NCBI RefSeq assembly: GCF_000817815.1
Contig: NZ_JPRD01000049.1
Location: 62,001 to 126,000, forward strand
DNA from: Vibrio owensii CAIM 1854 = LMG 25443
Lineage (GTDB): Bacteria > Pseudomonadota > Gammaproteobacteria > Enterobacterales > Vibrionaceae
Length of the DNA stretch: 64,000 bases
Direction of reading: 5' to 3'
Numbering within the stretch: the first letter of the stretch is position 1; each line of letters starts with the position of its first letter. The notes beneath the pieces are model-generated. The model searched no databases and was not told the origin of the DNA. It worked only from the letters and a program-made list of their open reading frames with translations. Positions 58,101 to 63,076 of the stretch are shown here, piece by piece. A program made the translations under genes and the position numbers.

Positions 58101-61100
58101 GATATCCCAAGCGATGTTAATGAAGTGAATATATCGTTTAGCTTCTACGAAATCGATTCTTGGGATGGCGAGTCGTTCCAAATCTTTGTCGGCGGTGAAC
58201 AGCTAACCACCTTGGAAAACTCCGCGTTCCGTACTCAAGATGGTACGACAACGCTTTACGATTCTGACGGTAACGAAGTGGGTGAAGTTATCCACGGAGC
58301 CTCTCAACGTGAAGGCTTCAGTGGTTGGAACGACCAAGCTCACCAAATCAATCTGACGGTTCCTGTCGAGGATGGTGAATTGCAACTTGGCTTCGGTTCA
58401 ACCTTGAATCAAGACGTTTGGGATGAATCGTTTGGTATCGACAACATCGAAATCACGGTAGCGGACGCGGATTACCAAATCATTGGTACCGAAGATACAC
58501 CAGTGCCGCTTGATATCGATGCAGCGTTAACCGATACCGATGGCTCAGAAAACCTCTCTATCTTGATTGAAGATGTGCCAGAAGGTAGCGCACTATCGGC
58601 TGGTGTTGATAATGGCGACGGTACTTGGTCACTACAACCAGGCGAGCTAGAAGGGCTAGAGTTTATTCCTTCTGCAGACTTCAATGGCGATGTGACGCTA
58701 ACCGTGAACGCAACCTCTACGGATGTAGATACAGGTACAACAGCAACAGCAACGCAAGATGTGACGATTCATATCTCGCCAACCAATGATGCACCAGAAG
58801 TGACGGGGGATATCAGCGCAGTCACTGCCGAAGACAATAGCATTACGCTAACTCAAGAGCAGTTACTGGAGCACGCTGTTGATATCGATGGCGATGACCT
58901 AAGTGCAATCAACCTAAGCACCAATGATGAAAATGCAACGGTTGAAATGAACGAGGATGGCAGCTTCACCATTACTCCAAGCGAGAACTTCTACGGCGAC
59001 ATTGAGTTTAGTTACGATGTCACGGATGGCGAAGAAGTGGTTGCGGCTGGTCTTGACCTAACCGTTACACCAGTCAATGACGCTCCAGAGCCACAAGATC
59101 AAGCGTTCACCGTGGGTGAGGACGGTATTCTTACCTTCACCGATGCGGACTTGTTAACAGGCGCGACGGATGTAGAAGGTGACAACCTAACTGTTGAAGG
59201 CGTGACTTACACAGGTGCAGACGGTGTCCTAACCGATAATGGCGATGGCACTTACAGCTTCGCACCGAACGAGAACTTCAACGGTGACGTGAACTTCACG
59301 TTTGATGTATCAGACGGTACGGATACAACCTCTGCCAACATTGATGTGAGTGTGACGCCAGAGAACGATCCTCCGGTGGCAGGCAGCACGTCTTACACTG
59401 TGCATGAAGACAACTCGATCACCATTAGTGACGAGCAACTACTGGCTAATTCGTCGGATATTGAAGGCGACGTAGCCATCAGCAGTGTGACTTACAGTGG
59501 CAACGATGGCGTCTTCCAAGACAATGGCGATGGCACGTACACCTTCTCTCCAAACGAGAACTTCAATGGCGAGGTTAGCCTAGACGTTGTAGTTGTCGAT
59601 GAAGAGGGTGCGACAGACTCAACCACTGCGGGTATTACCGTTCTTGAGGTGAACGATCCACCAATCGCAGGTGCGACAAGTTACTCTGTCAATGAAGACG
59701 AAGTCATTATCTTCACGGAAGAGCAACTGCTAGCGCAATCAAGCGATGTGGAAGGCGACGTGAGCCTAGAGAGCGTCTCTTACAGTGGTAGCGACGGCAT
59801 TCTAACGGCGAATGACGATGGCACTTACAGCTTCGCGCCAAATGAAAACTTCAACGGTGGCGTAAGCCTAGACGTAGTTGTCGCTGATGAAGACGGTGCC
59901 ACTGCGACAACCAACGCGAACATTGATGTATTGCCAGTCAACGATGCTCCGGTATCTGGCGATTTGGCTTACAGCGTCGATGAAGACGGTTCAATCACAT
60001 TGAGTCAAGAGCAGTTACTGGCTCAAGCGGGTGACGTAGACAGCGATAATCTAGAAGCAGTGAACTTAACCGCGGTAGCCAATGCAACCGTTGTTGAGAA
60101 CCAAGATGGTAGCTTTACGATTACGCCTGATGCGAACTTCAATGGCGATATCGACCTAAGCTTCGACTTGATTGATAACGATGGTGCGAGCGTGGAAGTG
60201 GGCGTCGACCTAACGGTGAACCCAATTAACGATGCTCCGCAATCAACACCAGTGAATATTGCTGGTACCGAAGATACTACCATTCTTATTACGCAGGACA
60301 TGTTGCTTGCTAACGCGACAGACATCGACAACACCTACGATGAACTGTCTGCTGTCGACCTAGTGATTGATGAGCAATACGGTGACTTGCTAGACAACGG
60401 TGATGGCACTTGGTCATTCACTCCAGCTGAGAACTTCAACGGTGATGTGCCAATGTCGTTCGGCGTCAGCGATGGTGATTTAGTTACGCCGGTTGAAGGC
60501 AATCTAAACGTCGAAGCGGTTAACGATGCACCAGAAGCACCAACCATCCAGATGCAAGGCGAAGAAGATGTGGTCATGGTGATTGACCCAGCTTACATCG
60601 CTGATCAAGTTACGGATCTTGATGGTGACGAAATCAGCGTAGAAAGCATCACGGTTCGTGCGCCTGCAAACGCGACATTAACTCAGCAGCCAGATGGTAT
60701 GTACCACTTGGTAACCACTCAAGACTTCAATGGTTTGGTGGAACTGGGCTACACCGCGACGGATGGTGAAGAAGTGGTTGAAGGCTCGTTGAATGTGGAT
60801 GTCATTCCAGTCAACGATGCTCCATTCAATGTGGGTAATGCCTTTATGGCAACCGACGAAGATGGCGCATTCACCTTCGACGCTGGCGACCTGATGAACT
60901 TGTTCGGCGACATCGACACTGAAAACCTAGTCGTATCACGCATTATCACCGCAGAAGGTGAAGATGGTGGTGAGGTAACAGACAACGGTGACGGTACTTG
61001 GACATTCACACCGACTGGCGATTTTGCAGGGGTTTCTGACTTGCAAGTTGTGGTAAGTGATGGTGAGTTTGAAACAGTACTTGATGTGCCAGTGTTTGTT

Positions 61101-62909
61101 CGCCCTGTTGCGGATGGCGCGGTCATCACAACCGACCATGATGGTCCGTTAGTGTTCGGTGAGGACGAAACGGGTCACCTAGGCTTGAATGTCGGTCTAA
61201 TCGACGATTCAGAAACGCTAAGTAACCTAGTGATGACTGGTTTCCCTGTTGGCTTCGAAGTTACGGATGGTGTGAACACCATTACCATTACGGAACCGGG
61301 TCAATACATCGACTTGAACGAGTGGGATATTTCAGACCTGCAAATGACGCCTCCGGCTGACTTTAATGGCGAGTTCTTCGTAACCGTGACCGCAACAACG
61401 GTGGATTATGGTGACGAGCCAGAAGAGTTCGAAGATGGCATCGATTCAGGTGACTTCGAAACCCTAGCGGGTGAACCTGTTATCCTAACCGCAGATGACC
61501 TAATCGGATTGGCAGAGCACGTAGACGCTGACGCGGGTGATGAAGTGAAATTCGTTCACCTAGCTGATCGCAGCCAAGGTGAGATTGTCGATAACGGTGA
61601 TGGCACATGGACATTCAATCCAGCACCAGGCTTTACTGGTGAAGCGGATATCGCTTACGTGATTGATAAAGACGGTGTGCTTCATGATGAGCAAACGGGT
61701 GTGGTCGTGAAAGAAGATGCGCCACAAGAGAATGCTTCTCCAGAGATCGACAGCATTTCTACCACAGAAATGGCTGCGGATGGCACCTTGTCGTTCACCA
61801 ATGATGACATGCTATCGACCTTGAGCGATGCAGAAGGCGACAGCTTGAGCATTGAGTCAGTGAGCCTAATGGAAGGTCAAGGTGTGATAGAGACCGATAA
61901 CCAAGGTAACTACCAATTCACACCAGCAGAAGGCTACACCGGAGATGTTCAAGTTGGCTTCATTGCAACTGATGGTGAAAACCGCATTGAGAGCTTCTTT
62001 AATGTCGACATCCAAGGTGAAGGTGAAACCACAACCAGCGAAGGCTACGCACTCGCTGATGATGGTTCACTAACACTAACGGAAGCACAGTTGATTGATG
62101 AGCTTGGCATTAGCCCTTCAGCAGAAGTGTTGGATGTCGCTGATGCAAACGATGCTGGTTTCTTTGCGAAATCAGGTGATGAAGAGTGGACATACTGGCC
62201 GAACGATGACTTCGATGGCAATTTGGCTATGGATGTTCAGGTCAACGACAACGGTGAAGTATCGACTCAGAATCTGAGCATCCAAGTTGCAGACGATTCA
62301 GCGCAAAGCGACGAACCACAGATCCAAACTGCTCAAGCATCATCAGAGCAGCAAGTCGGCGAAGCGCAACAGCCTGAAGAGCAAGCAGCAAACGGTGCAG
62401 ACAGTGAAGAGGAGAGCGCAGCTGATGTGACTGCAGCACCAGGCGATACCATTTCTATCTCGGTTCCAGATGAGGTCAGTGGTAACGAATCGGTGGATTA
62501 TGCAGAAATGTCCGGTCTACCTGATGGTGCATCAGTAAGCAACGCACTGGATAACGGCGATGGCAGCTTCACATTAAGTGGCAACCTGAACCAACCAGTA
62601 TCGGTTGACCTACCAGAAGGTTACGAAGGTACGAGCGAAATCCAATTCCAAGGTTACGACGAATTGGGCAGCGCGGTAGAAGGTGCGAGTGGCACAGTTG
62701 AAGTTGAAGTCGATGATCAATACACCATGCAAGGTTCTGCTCAAGATCAGCAACCAGATATGGCGGGGATGGAATCTGGTGGCAGCGACTGGACAAGTGC
62801 GGGAGGTCAAGATCAAGGTGTTGACTTCACGGATGACTCTGGCAGCTTCGACTCGGATACTCAAACGGGTACTGACCAAGGCAACGATTTCGATCAAAGC
62901 TCAATGTAA
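40200..62909 (+). CDS. Giant tandem-95 (cadherin-like) repeat adhesin, 7569 aa
   Basis: Predicted mass is near 0.8 MDa. The ATG at 40200 follows GGAGG; an ATG 18 bp earlier lies ahead of that site and was rejected. Residues 1-220 are low-complexity and acidic (Gln/Asn, then Gly/Ser/Glu/Ala). Residues ~220-7000 hold roughly 55-60 repeats of ~95 aa with the pattern S-V-x-E-D-x ... Q-L-L ... A-S-D-x-D-G-D ... D-N-G-D-G-T-x-T-F-x-P ... N-F-N-G ... V-N-D-x-P, the tandem-95/cadherin-like family, Ca-binding by its Asp-rich loops. They are interrupted by a DUF4114-like domain and by two copies of a jelly-roll-like domain. The last ~200 residues are Asp/Gln/Ser-rich. No Sec signal and no RTX nonapeptides are seen. 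It is divergent from a complete type I secretion operon, the likely exporter. A surface adhesin or biofilm role is inferred. Confidence 0.92.
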   Translation: MAGDNNQNNQNKDLNDAVEQTETNDAGTPSQQQNQQNQQNTIASTVATGAENTDAADEANQAMEDNPSGAGAEEEASASGGAVQEDTPESSGGSDAAQSNVVDSVASDGGSGEEASGSGGAASGAGAQAVGGGDASGSEGGSDAEGNEAQGQAVQTSAAPSASSSDSEGSQGGDNLDSETTEETFAVDVQDSSEETTTQVEDDFDSETTSETFQIKVEGENDAPEVEQDLAYIMDEDGTITFTQEQLLEYASDVDGDDLVASNVQVGANASVQDNGDGTFTVVPDADFNGELDLTFDISDGQETVSSSIDLTVRPINDAPVPEDKTFEVEEDGTLIFTDADLLAGATDIEGDNLTVEGVSYDGGDGILTDNGNGTYTFAPNENFNGDVNFSFDVSDGTDTVSANIDVSVTPVDDAPVSGSLAYSVDEDGSIRLSQEQLLSQGSDVEGDALTASNLSVDGNATVTQNDDGSFTITPDADFNGDIDISFDISDGTNTVQATADLTVNPINDLPVPQDQQFSVEEDGTLQFTDADLLTGATDIEGDNLTVEGVSYDGGDGILTDNGNGTYTFAPNENFNGDVNFSFDVSDGTDTVSANIDVSVTPVDDAPVSGNLAYSVDEDGSIRLSQEQLLSQASDVEGDALTASNLSVDGNATVTQNDDGSFTITPDADFNGDIDISFDISDGTNTVQATADLTVNPINDLPVPQDQQFSVEEDGTLQFTDADLLAGATDIEGDDLSVTGISYEGTDGVLTDNGDGTYSFAPNENFNGDVNFSFDVSDGTDTVSANVDVSVTPVNDPPVAGSTSYTVHEDNSITISDAQLLANSSDLEGDVSIDSVSYSGSDGVLQINGDGTYTFSPNENFNGEVTLDVVVADEEGATDATTAGITVLEVNDPPVAGPTSYTIDEDSVLTFSESQVLLNASDVEGDVELVGISYDGPDGIFTVNDDGTCSFAPNENFNGQVQLDVTIRDEDGAEVDTVINVNVLPINDAPVSGDLAYSVDEDGAITLSQEQLLSQASDIEGDDLTASDLTVDGNATVTANDDGSFTITPDADFNGDIDIQFNITDGTDTIQATVDLTVNPVNDLPVPQDQQFSVEEDGTLQFTDADLLAGATDIDGDNLTVDGISYTGSDGVLTDHGDGTYTFAPNENFNGDVSFSFGVSDGTETVPANVDVSVTPVNDPPVAGSTSYTVDEDNAITISDEQLLANSSDVEGAVSIDSVTYSGTDGVFQDNGDGTYTFMPNENFSGDISLDVIVADEQGAIDETTAGITVIEVNDPPVAGPTSYTIDEDSVLTFSESQILANASDIEGDVELVGISYEGSDGIFTVNGDGTCSFAPNENFNGQVQLDVTIQDENGATVDTHINVDVLPINDPPVSGDLAYTINEDSSITLSQEQLLAKAGDIDSENLEAINLSTDDNATIQYNDDGSYTITPDENYNGDLDLTFDIIDNDGGSVQVGLDITVNPVNDLPQAQDQQFTIEEDGTLLFTDADLLEGASDIDGDDLSIENVLYTGADGVLTDNGDGTYSFAPNENFNGDVQFTFDVSDGTGSTPAFIDVSVTPVNDPPVAGSTSYTVQEDGQITISDEQLLANSSDVEGDVALANVSYSGNDGSFVDNGDGTYTFTPNENFDGNISLDVTVIDQDGATDTTTAGIDVIAVNDAPETSGIQAEVDEDNAITITQEQLLANATDIEGDDLVASNLQTNDPDATIVANDDGSFTITHTENFNGELDFTYNISDGENDVLTTLDLTVNPVNDAPEAGDEIFIQAEEDQTVGVSLREEPALRLDQAPENGIIEANLNDEWVQLEVGQEVPADTEVRFIPNDDALANGTHTSQIGTFDDNASLDDWGTAVDPYTREFVDGDLKVTVQSNDDPLGAWNGKTHIGHGIGDTDRQGLSGDEKLTVTVEGQDINEISFHLDGLGGWFMEESRHFTEVEIRAFNSDGDLIDSMTYHKEDRGSYETDYTLTVNEPVSYFELGTIQGNGTYVVQNMTVSQTCHDEAVFTSIGVDGTEITETVELNIREGDSEIELTADLPNVTIDTEGSTQFASVVITEEQLLAQASDIDSDVLDIQNLELVGDNAEHATLTDNGDGTWTVTPDENFYGEIELGYQVTDGELTDDNIININFEAVNDAPIVSGPIVLSTDEDVGITFSADDLLANASDVEGDALSISDISYSGDNGELVDNGDGTYTFMPNENFNGEVDIDYKVFDGTDEVDTHLDLTVIPVNDVPVPGAPLHTQMLENGTIIIEAKDLLSGATDVDGDILHIENLLLVDQSQGTLTDNGDNTFTFEPTSNFYGEVNLTFDISDGQASAPSTAKIDVEIVNEGPEVSGPVDAVVDEDGSITITQEDLLANATDVDGDNLEAVNLSTNDPNATIVENADGSFTITPSENFFGEIEFTYDVTDAIETVAADLNLTVNPVNDLPDVPDLSFTTEDGEAITITEAELLAQATDIEGDDLSVVNVTSLSDTVQVTDNGDGTYTLTPEQGFFGNVDLTFDVSDGTDVVAANIDLKVEFVNDAPEAAPIVADLDEDGSILVTQEMLLENASDQDGDDLYATALETNDPNASIEDNGDGTFTVTPSQHFNGDIEFTYEVSDGELSVANEMTLTVNPVNDIPIVAPGMYHIEEDGSILFTQEDLLSGAIDIDGDDLTVTSINYSGDEGTVTDNGDGTFSFVPEEHFSGDLQFSFTVSDGTDEVEQDINVHIEAVADAPDLVITDGDGRNVDDQAILVEPGGIVEVNIAAALVDQDLSETLTVTVDGVPEGSVISYDNEGVLNDQDNGITSFNDTEITVTFEGETAGYQNTAGYYKVDEDGNITGVEVVYENASQVGGGGDLVPGQDQFSFQISEGESFNLFLIPNGHNFNDFASMQDGQYEFRAADGSPANMDTVDPQLVFVGADGSETVIQSQFGDAVFHGGSSSELNQDGIEHTRTTVNEDGELVYGFEDLYGGGDADYTDFNFTIDVGEVNSQIYSGEVTVGPDGSVTLPTTAIEQELQIQLPEDFNQQLEINVTATATELSNNDSETVSQTIYVNATGAHIEHAPEALPVSAMVEEDGSILITQEDLLANARDLDGDQLTALNLATDDENITITDNGDGTYTLTPDADFNGDITFTFDVSDGDDVVSTNLELLVSPVNDAPEPQDQAFTVGEDGVLTFTDADLLTGATDIEGDDLSVEGVTYTGADGVLTDNGDGTYSFAPNENFNGDVNFTFDVSDGTDTVTANIDVTVTPENDPPVAGSTAYTVHEDNSITISDEQLLANSSDIEGDVLIDSVSYSGNDGVLEINGDGTYTFSPNENFSGEVSLDVVVVDEEGATDSTTAGITVIEVNDPPIAGPTAYTIDEDQVLTFSESQVLLNASDVEGDVELVGISYDGPDGIFSVNGDGTCSFAPNENFNGQVQLDVTIRDEDGAEVDTYITVDVLPVNDAPVSGNLAYSVDEDNSITLSQEQLLAQASDVEGDALTASNLVVDGDATVTANDDGSFTITPDANFNGDIDITFDINDGNDTIVATADLTVNPVNDLPQPEDQAFTIGEDGVLTFTDQDLLDGAADIDGDDLSVEGVTYTGADGVLTDNGDGTYSFAPNENFNGDVNFTFDVSDGTDTVTANIDVTVTPENDPPVAGSTSYTVHEDNSITISDEQLLANSSDVEGDVAVDSVSYSGTDGVFQDNGDGTYTFSPNENFNGEVSLDVVVVDEDGATASTNANIDVLPINDAPVSGNLAYSVDEDNSITLSQEQLLAQASDVEGDALTASNLVVDGDATVTANDDGSFTITPDANFNGDIDITFDINDGTDTIVATADLKVNPVNDLPQPEDQAFTIGEDGVLLFTDEDLLDGATDIDGDDLSVEGVSYTGADGVLTDNGDGTYSFAPNENFNGDVNFTFDVSDGTDTVTANIDVSVTPENDPPVAGSTSYTVHEDNSITISNEQLLANSSDVEGEVAIDSVSYSGADGVFQDNGDGTYTFSPNENFNGEVSLDVVVVDEDGATDSTTAGITVLEVNDPPIAGATSYSVNEDEVITISSEQLLANASDVEGEVAIDSVSYSGSDGIFTDNGDGTFSFAPNENFNGDVSLDVVVTDEDGATVATNANIDVLPVNDAPVSGDLAYSVDEDGSITLSQEQLLAQAGDVDGDDLTASNLTVDGNATVVANDDGSFTITPDADFNGDIDLSFDITDGDATIQATADLTVNPVNDLPTVGQPQFVTQEDTSFTFTEEQLLQNAGDIDGDNLTVENVASDSGTLVDNGDGTYTFAPNENFDGNVNVTFDVNDGTATVPAEANIDVQSVVDMPELSIVSDLVIASDNFESGSNGWNANTESSQGFETGDMLGRIGGTGGDEAVSKTYDIPSDVNEVNISFSFYEIDSWDGESFQIFVGGEQLTTLENSAFRTQDGTTTLHDSDGNEVGEVIHGASQREGFSGWNDQAHQVNLTVPVEDGQLQLGFGSTLNQSIPDESFGIDNIEITVADADYQIIGTEDTPVPLDIDAALTDTDGSENLAILIEDVPEGSSLSAGVDNGDGTWSLQPGELEGLEFIPSADFNGDVTLTVNATSTDVDTGTTATATQDVTIHISPTNDAPEVTGDITAVTAEDNSITLTQEQLLEHAVDIDGDDLSAINLSTNDENATVEMNEDGSFTITPSENFYGDIEFTYDVTDGEEVVAAGLDLTVTPVNDAPEPQDQAFTVGEDGLLTFTDADLLTGATDVEGDNLTVEGVTYTGADGVLTDNGDGTYSFAPNENFNGDVNFTFDVSDGTDTTSANIDVSVTPENDPPVAGSTSYTVHEDNSITISDEQLLANSSDIEGDVAISSVSYSGNDGVLEINGDGTYTFSPNENFTGDVSLDVVVVDEDGAVDTTTAGITVLEVNDPPIAGVTSYTIDEDEVITISAEQLLANSSDIEGEVALDSVSYSGSEGIFTDNGDGTFSFAPNQNFNGEVNLDVVVVDEDGATASTTANIDVLPINDAPVSGDLAYSVDEDNSITLSQEQLLAQATDVEGDALTASNLVVDGDATVTANDDGSFTITPDANFNGDIDITFDINDGSDTIVATADLTVNPVNDLPQPEDQAFTIGEDGVLTVTDQDLLDGATDIDGDDLSVEGVTYTGADGVLTDNGDGTYSFAPNENFNGDVNFTFDVSDGTDTVTANIDVSVTPENDPPVAGSTSYTVHEDNSITISDEQLLANSSDIEGDVSIDSVSYSGNDGVLEINGDGTYTFSPNENFNGEVSLDVVVVDEDGATDSTTAGITVLEVNDPPIAGPTAYTIDEDQVLTFSESQVLLNASDVEGDVELVSISYDGPDGIFSVNGDGTCSFAPNENFNGQVSLDVTIRDEDGAEVDTYITVDVLPINDAPVSGNLAYNVDEDNTITLSQEQLLSQASDVDGDDLVAENLLVDGNATVTANDDGSFTITPDANFNGDIDITFDISDGSDTLVATADLTVNPVNDLPQPEDQAFTIGEDGVLLFTDEDLLDGATDIDGDDLSVEGVTYTGADGVLTDNGDGTYSFAPNENFNGDVNFTFDVSDGTDTVTANIDVSVTPENDPPVAGSTSYTVHEDNSITISDEQLLANSSDIEGDVSVDSVSYSGADGVFQDNGDGTYTFSPNENFNGEVSLDVVVVDEDGATDSTTAGITVLEVNDPPIAGATSYSVNEDEVITISSEQLLANASDVEGEVAIDSVSYSGSDGIFTDNGDGTFSFAPNENFNGDVSLDVVVTDEDGATVATNANIDVLPVNDAPVSGDLAYSVDEDGAITLSQEQLLAQAGDVDGDDLTASNLTVDGNATVVANDDGSFTITPDADFNGDIDLSFDITDGDATIQATADLTVNPVNDLPTVGQPQFVTQEDTSFTFTEEQLLQNAGDIDGDNLTVENVASDSGTLVDNGDGTYTFAPNENFDGNVNVTFDVNDGTATVPAEANIDVQSVVDMPELSIASDLVIASDNFESGSNGWNANTESSQGFETGDMLGRIGGTGGDEAVSKTYDIPSDVNEVNISFSFYEIDSWDGESFQIFVGGEQLTTLENSAFRTQDGTTTLYDSDGNEVGEVIHGASQREGFSGWNDQAHQINLTVPVEDGELQLGFGSTLNQDVWDESFGIDNIEITVADADYQIIGTEDTPVPLDIDAALTDTDGSENLSILIEDVPEGSALSAGVDNGDGTWSLQPGELEGLEFIPSADFNGDVTLTVNATSTDVDTGTTATATQDVTIHISPTNDAPEVTGDISAVTAEDNSITLTQEQLLEHAVDIDGDDLSAINLSTNDENATVEMNEDGSFTITPSENFYGDIEFSYDVTDGEEVVAAGLDLTVTPVNDAPEPQDQAFTVGEDGILTFTDADLLTGATDVEGDNLTVEGVTYTGADGVLTDNGDGTYSFAPNENFNGDVNFTFDVSDGTDTTSANIDVSVTPENDPPVAGSTSYTVHEDNSITISDEQLLANSSDIEGDVAISSVTYSGNDGVFQDNGDGTYTFSPNENFNGEVSLDVVVVDEEGATDSTTAGITVLEVNDPPIAGATSYSVNEDEVIIFTEEQLLAQSSDVEGDVSLESVSYSGSDGILTANDDGTYSFAPNENFNGGVSLDVVVADEDGATATTNANIDVLPVNDAPVSGDLAYSVDEDGSITLSQEQLLAQAGDVDSDNLEAVNLTAVANATVVENQDGSFTITPDANFNGDIDLSFDLIDNDGASVEVGVDLTVNPINDAPQSTPVNIAGTEDTTILITQDMLLANATDIDNTYDELSAVDLVIDEQYGDLLDNGDGTWSFTPAENFNGDVPMSFGVSDGDLVTPVEGNLNVEAVNDAPEAPTIQMQGEEDVVMVIDPAYIADQVTDLDGDEISVESITVRAPANATLTQQPDGMYHLVTTQDFNGLVELGYTATDGEEVVEGSLNVDVIPVNDAPFNVGNAFMATDEDGAFTFDAGDLMNLFGDIDTENLVVSRIITAEGEDGGEVTDNGDGTWTFTPTGDFAGVSDLQVVVSDGEFETVLDVPVFVRPVADGAVITTDHDGPLVFGEDETGHLGLNVGLIDDSETLSNLVMTGFPVGFEVTDGVNTITITEPGQYIDLNEWDISDLQMTPPADFNGEFFVTVTATTVDYGDEPEEFEDGIDSGDFETLAGEPVILTADDLIGLAEHVDADAGDEVKFVHLADRSQGEIVDNGDGTWTFNPAPGFTGEADIAYVIDKDGVLHDEQTGVVVKEDAPQENASPEIDSISTTEMAADGTLSFTNDDMLSTLSDAEGDSLSIESVSLMEGQGVIETDNQGNYQFTPAEGYTGDVQVGFIATDGENRIESFFNVDIQGEGETTTSEGYALADDGSLTLTEAQLIDELGISPSAEVLDVADANDAGFFAKSGDEEWTYWPNDDFDGNLAMDVQVNDNGEVSTQNLSIQVADDSAQSDEPQIQTAQASSEQQVGEAQQPEEQAANGADSEEESAADVTAAPGDTISISVPDEVSGNESVDYAEMSGLPDGASVSNALDNGDGSFTLSGNLNQPVSVDLPEGYEGTSEIQFQGYDELGSAVEGASGTVEVEVDDQYTMQGSAQDQQPDMAGMESGGSDWTSAGGQDQGVDFTDDSGSFDSDTQTGTDQGNDFDQSSM
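48700..49105 (+). other. DUF4114-like domain within the giant protein
   Basis: Non-repeat segment starting DLVPGQDQFSFQISEGESFN and ending with GFEDLYGGGDADYTDFNFTI. The pattern G-F-E-D-L-x-G-G-x-D-x-D-Y-x-D is characteristic of DUF4114, a domain found in large surface proteins of T1SS-type adhesins. The Asp-rich loop probably binds calcium. Confidence 0.65.
49603..54192 (+). repeat. Higher-order repeat unit 1 (4590 bp) of the giant gene
   Basis: Begins at the linker before DAPEPQDQAFTVGEDG and contains 12 tandem-95 units, the jelly-roll-like domain and two further blocks. The same order recurs in unit 2. Its length is 288 bp less than unit 2, which is one tandem-95 repeat. Confidence 0.85.
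53095..53587 (+). other. Jelly-roll-like domain, copy 1, in the giant protein
   Basis: Segment DNFESGSNGWNANTESSQGF ... DESFGIDNIEITVA has the alternating pattern of concanavalin-like or carbohydrate-binding beta sandwiches, ending in the typical F-x-I-D-N-I-E-I. It could bind sugars; that is inference. A near-identical copy lies 4878 bp downstream. Confidence 0.6.
54193..59070 (+). repeat. Higher-order repeat unit 2 (4878 bp) of the giant gene
   Basis: Begins at the same linker text as unit 1 (CAGTCAAT). Offset to the next copy is exactly 4878 bp, measured independently at this linker and inside the jelly-roll-like domain (53040 versus 57918). Most differences from unit 1 are silent. A third, shorter copy follows to about 60240 before the sequence becomes unique. 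Confidence 0.88.
57973..58465 (+). other. Jelly-roll-like domain, copy 2, in the giant protein
   Basis: Nearly identical to copy 1 in protein. The main coding differences are LHDSDG to LYDSDG, the change of HQVNLT to HQINLT, and NQSIPDESF to NQDVWDESF near the end. The 3' part (58345-58440) carries a cluster of silent differences, which hints at a recombination patch. Confidence 0.6.
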
Positions 62910-62923
62910 CCAGTCCTAGACGA

Positions 62924-62943
62924 GGGCAGTGTCATTGCTGCCC
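62924..62943 (+). terminator. First hairpin after the giant gene
   Basis: The stem GGGCAG / CTGCCC with an 8-nt loop lies 14 bp after the stop codon and just ahead of a stronger terminator. It has no T tract, so it may only protect the mRNA end. Confidence 0.5.
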
Positions 62944-62948
62944 AAACC

Positions 62949-62984
62949 AAAGCCATGCAGAGCCTACTTTGCATGGCTTTTTTG
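62949..62984 (+). terminator. Rho-independent terminator of the giant gene
   Basis: The stem AAAGCCATGCA / TGCATGGCTTT has a 10-nt loop, followed by TTTT. The gene is thus transcribed separately from the small gene that follows. Confidence 0.85.
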
Positions 62985-63076
62985 TTGGTCTTCTTTCTAT
63001 GAGCTCTAGAAAAAAACTTGGAAATTGAAAAAAGTATTCTTAGCTAGTTAAAGAGTGAGTTACAAGGAGGAGCGAC

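Larger units (their letters stand above)
40866..61110 (+). repeat. Tandem ~285-288 bp coding repeats (tandem-95 array)
   Basis: About 55-60 units are delimited by V/I-N-D-x-P or E-N-D-P-P linkers. Recurrent classes follow each other in order: units beginning LAYSVDEDxxITLSQEQLL, QFSVEEDGTLQFTDADLL (or QAFTIGEDG), STSYTVHEDNSITISDEQLL, and PTSYTIDEDxVLTFSESQVL. Near the left end a pair of units recurs at an exact 573-bp offset (41486 and 42059). This points to growth by duplication of unit pairs and larger blocks. Confidence 0.9.

Noticed and set aside
40860..61110. Regular spaced repeats that could be taken for a CRISPR or satellite array
   Set aside because: The period is ~285-288 bp and the whole stretch is one open frame with silent differences between copies, so it is a protein repeat array.
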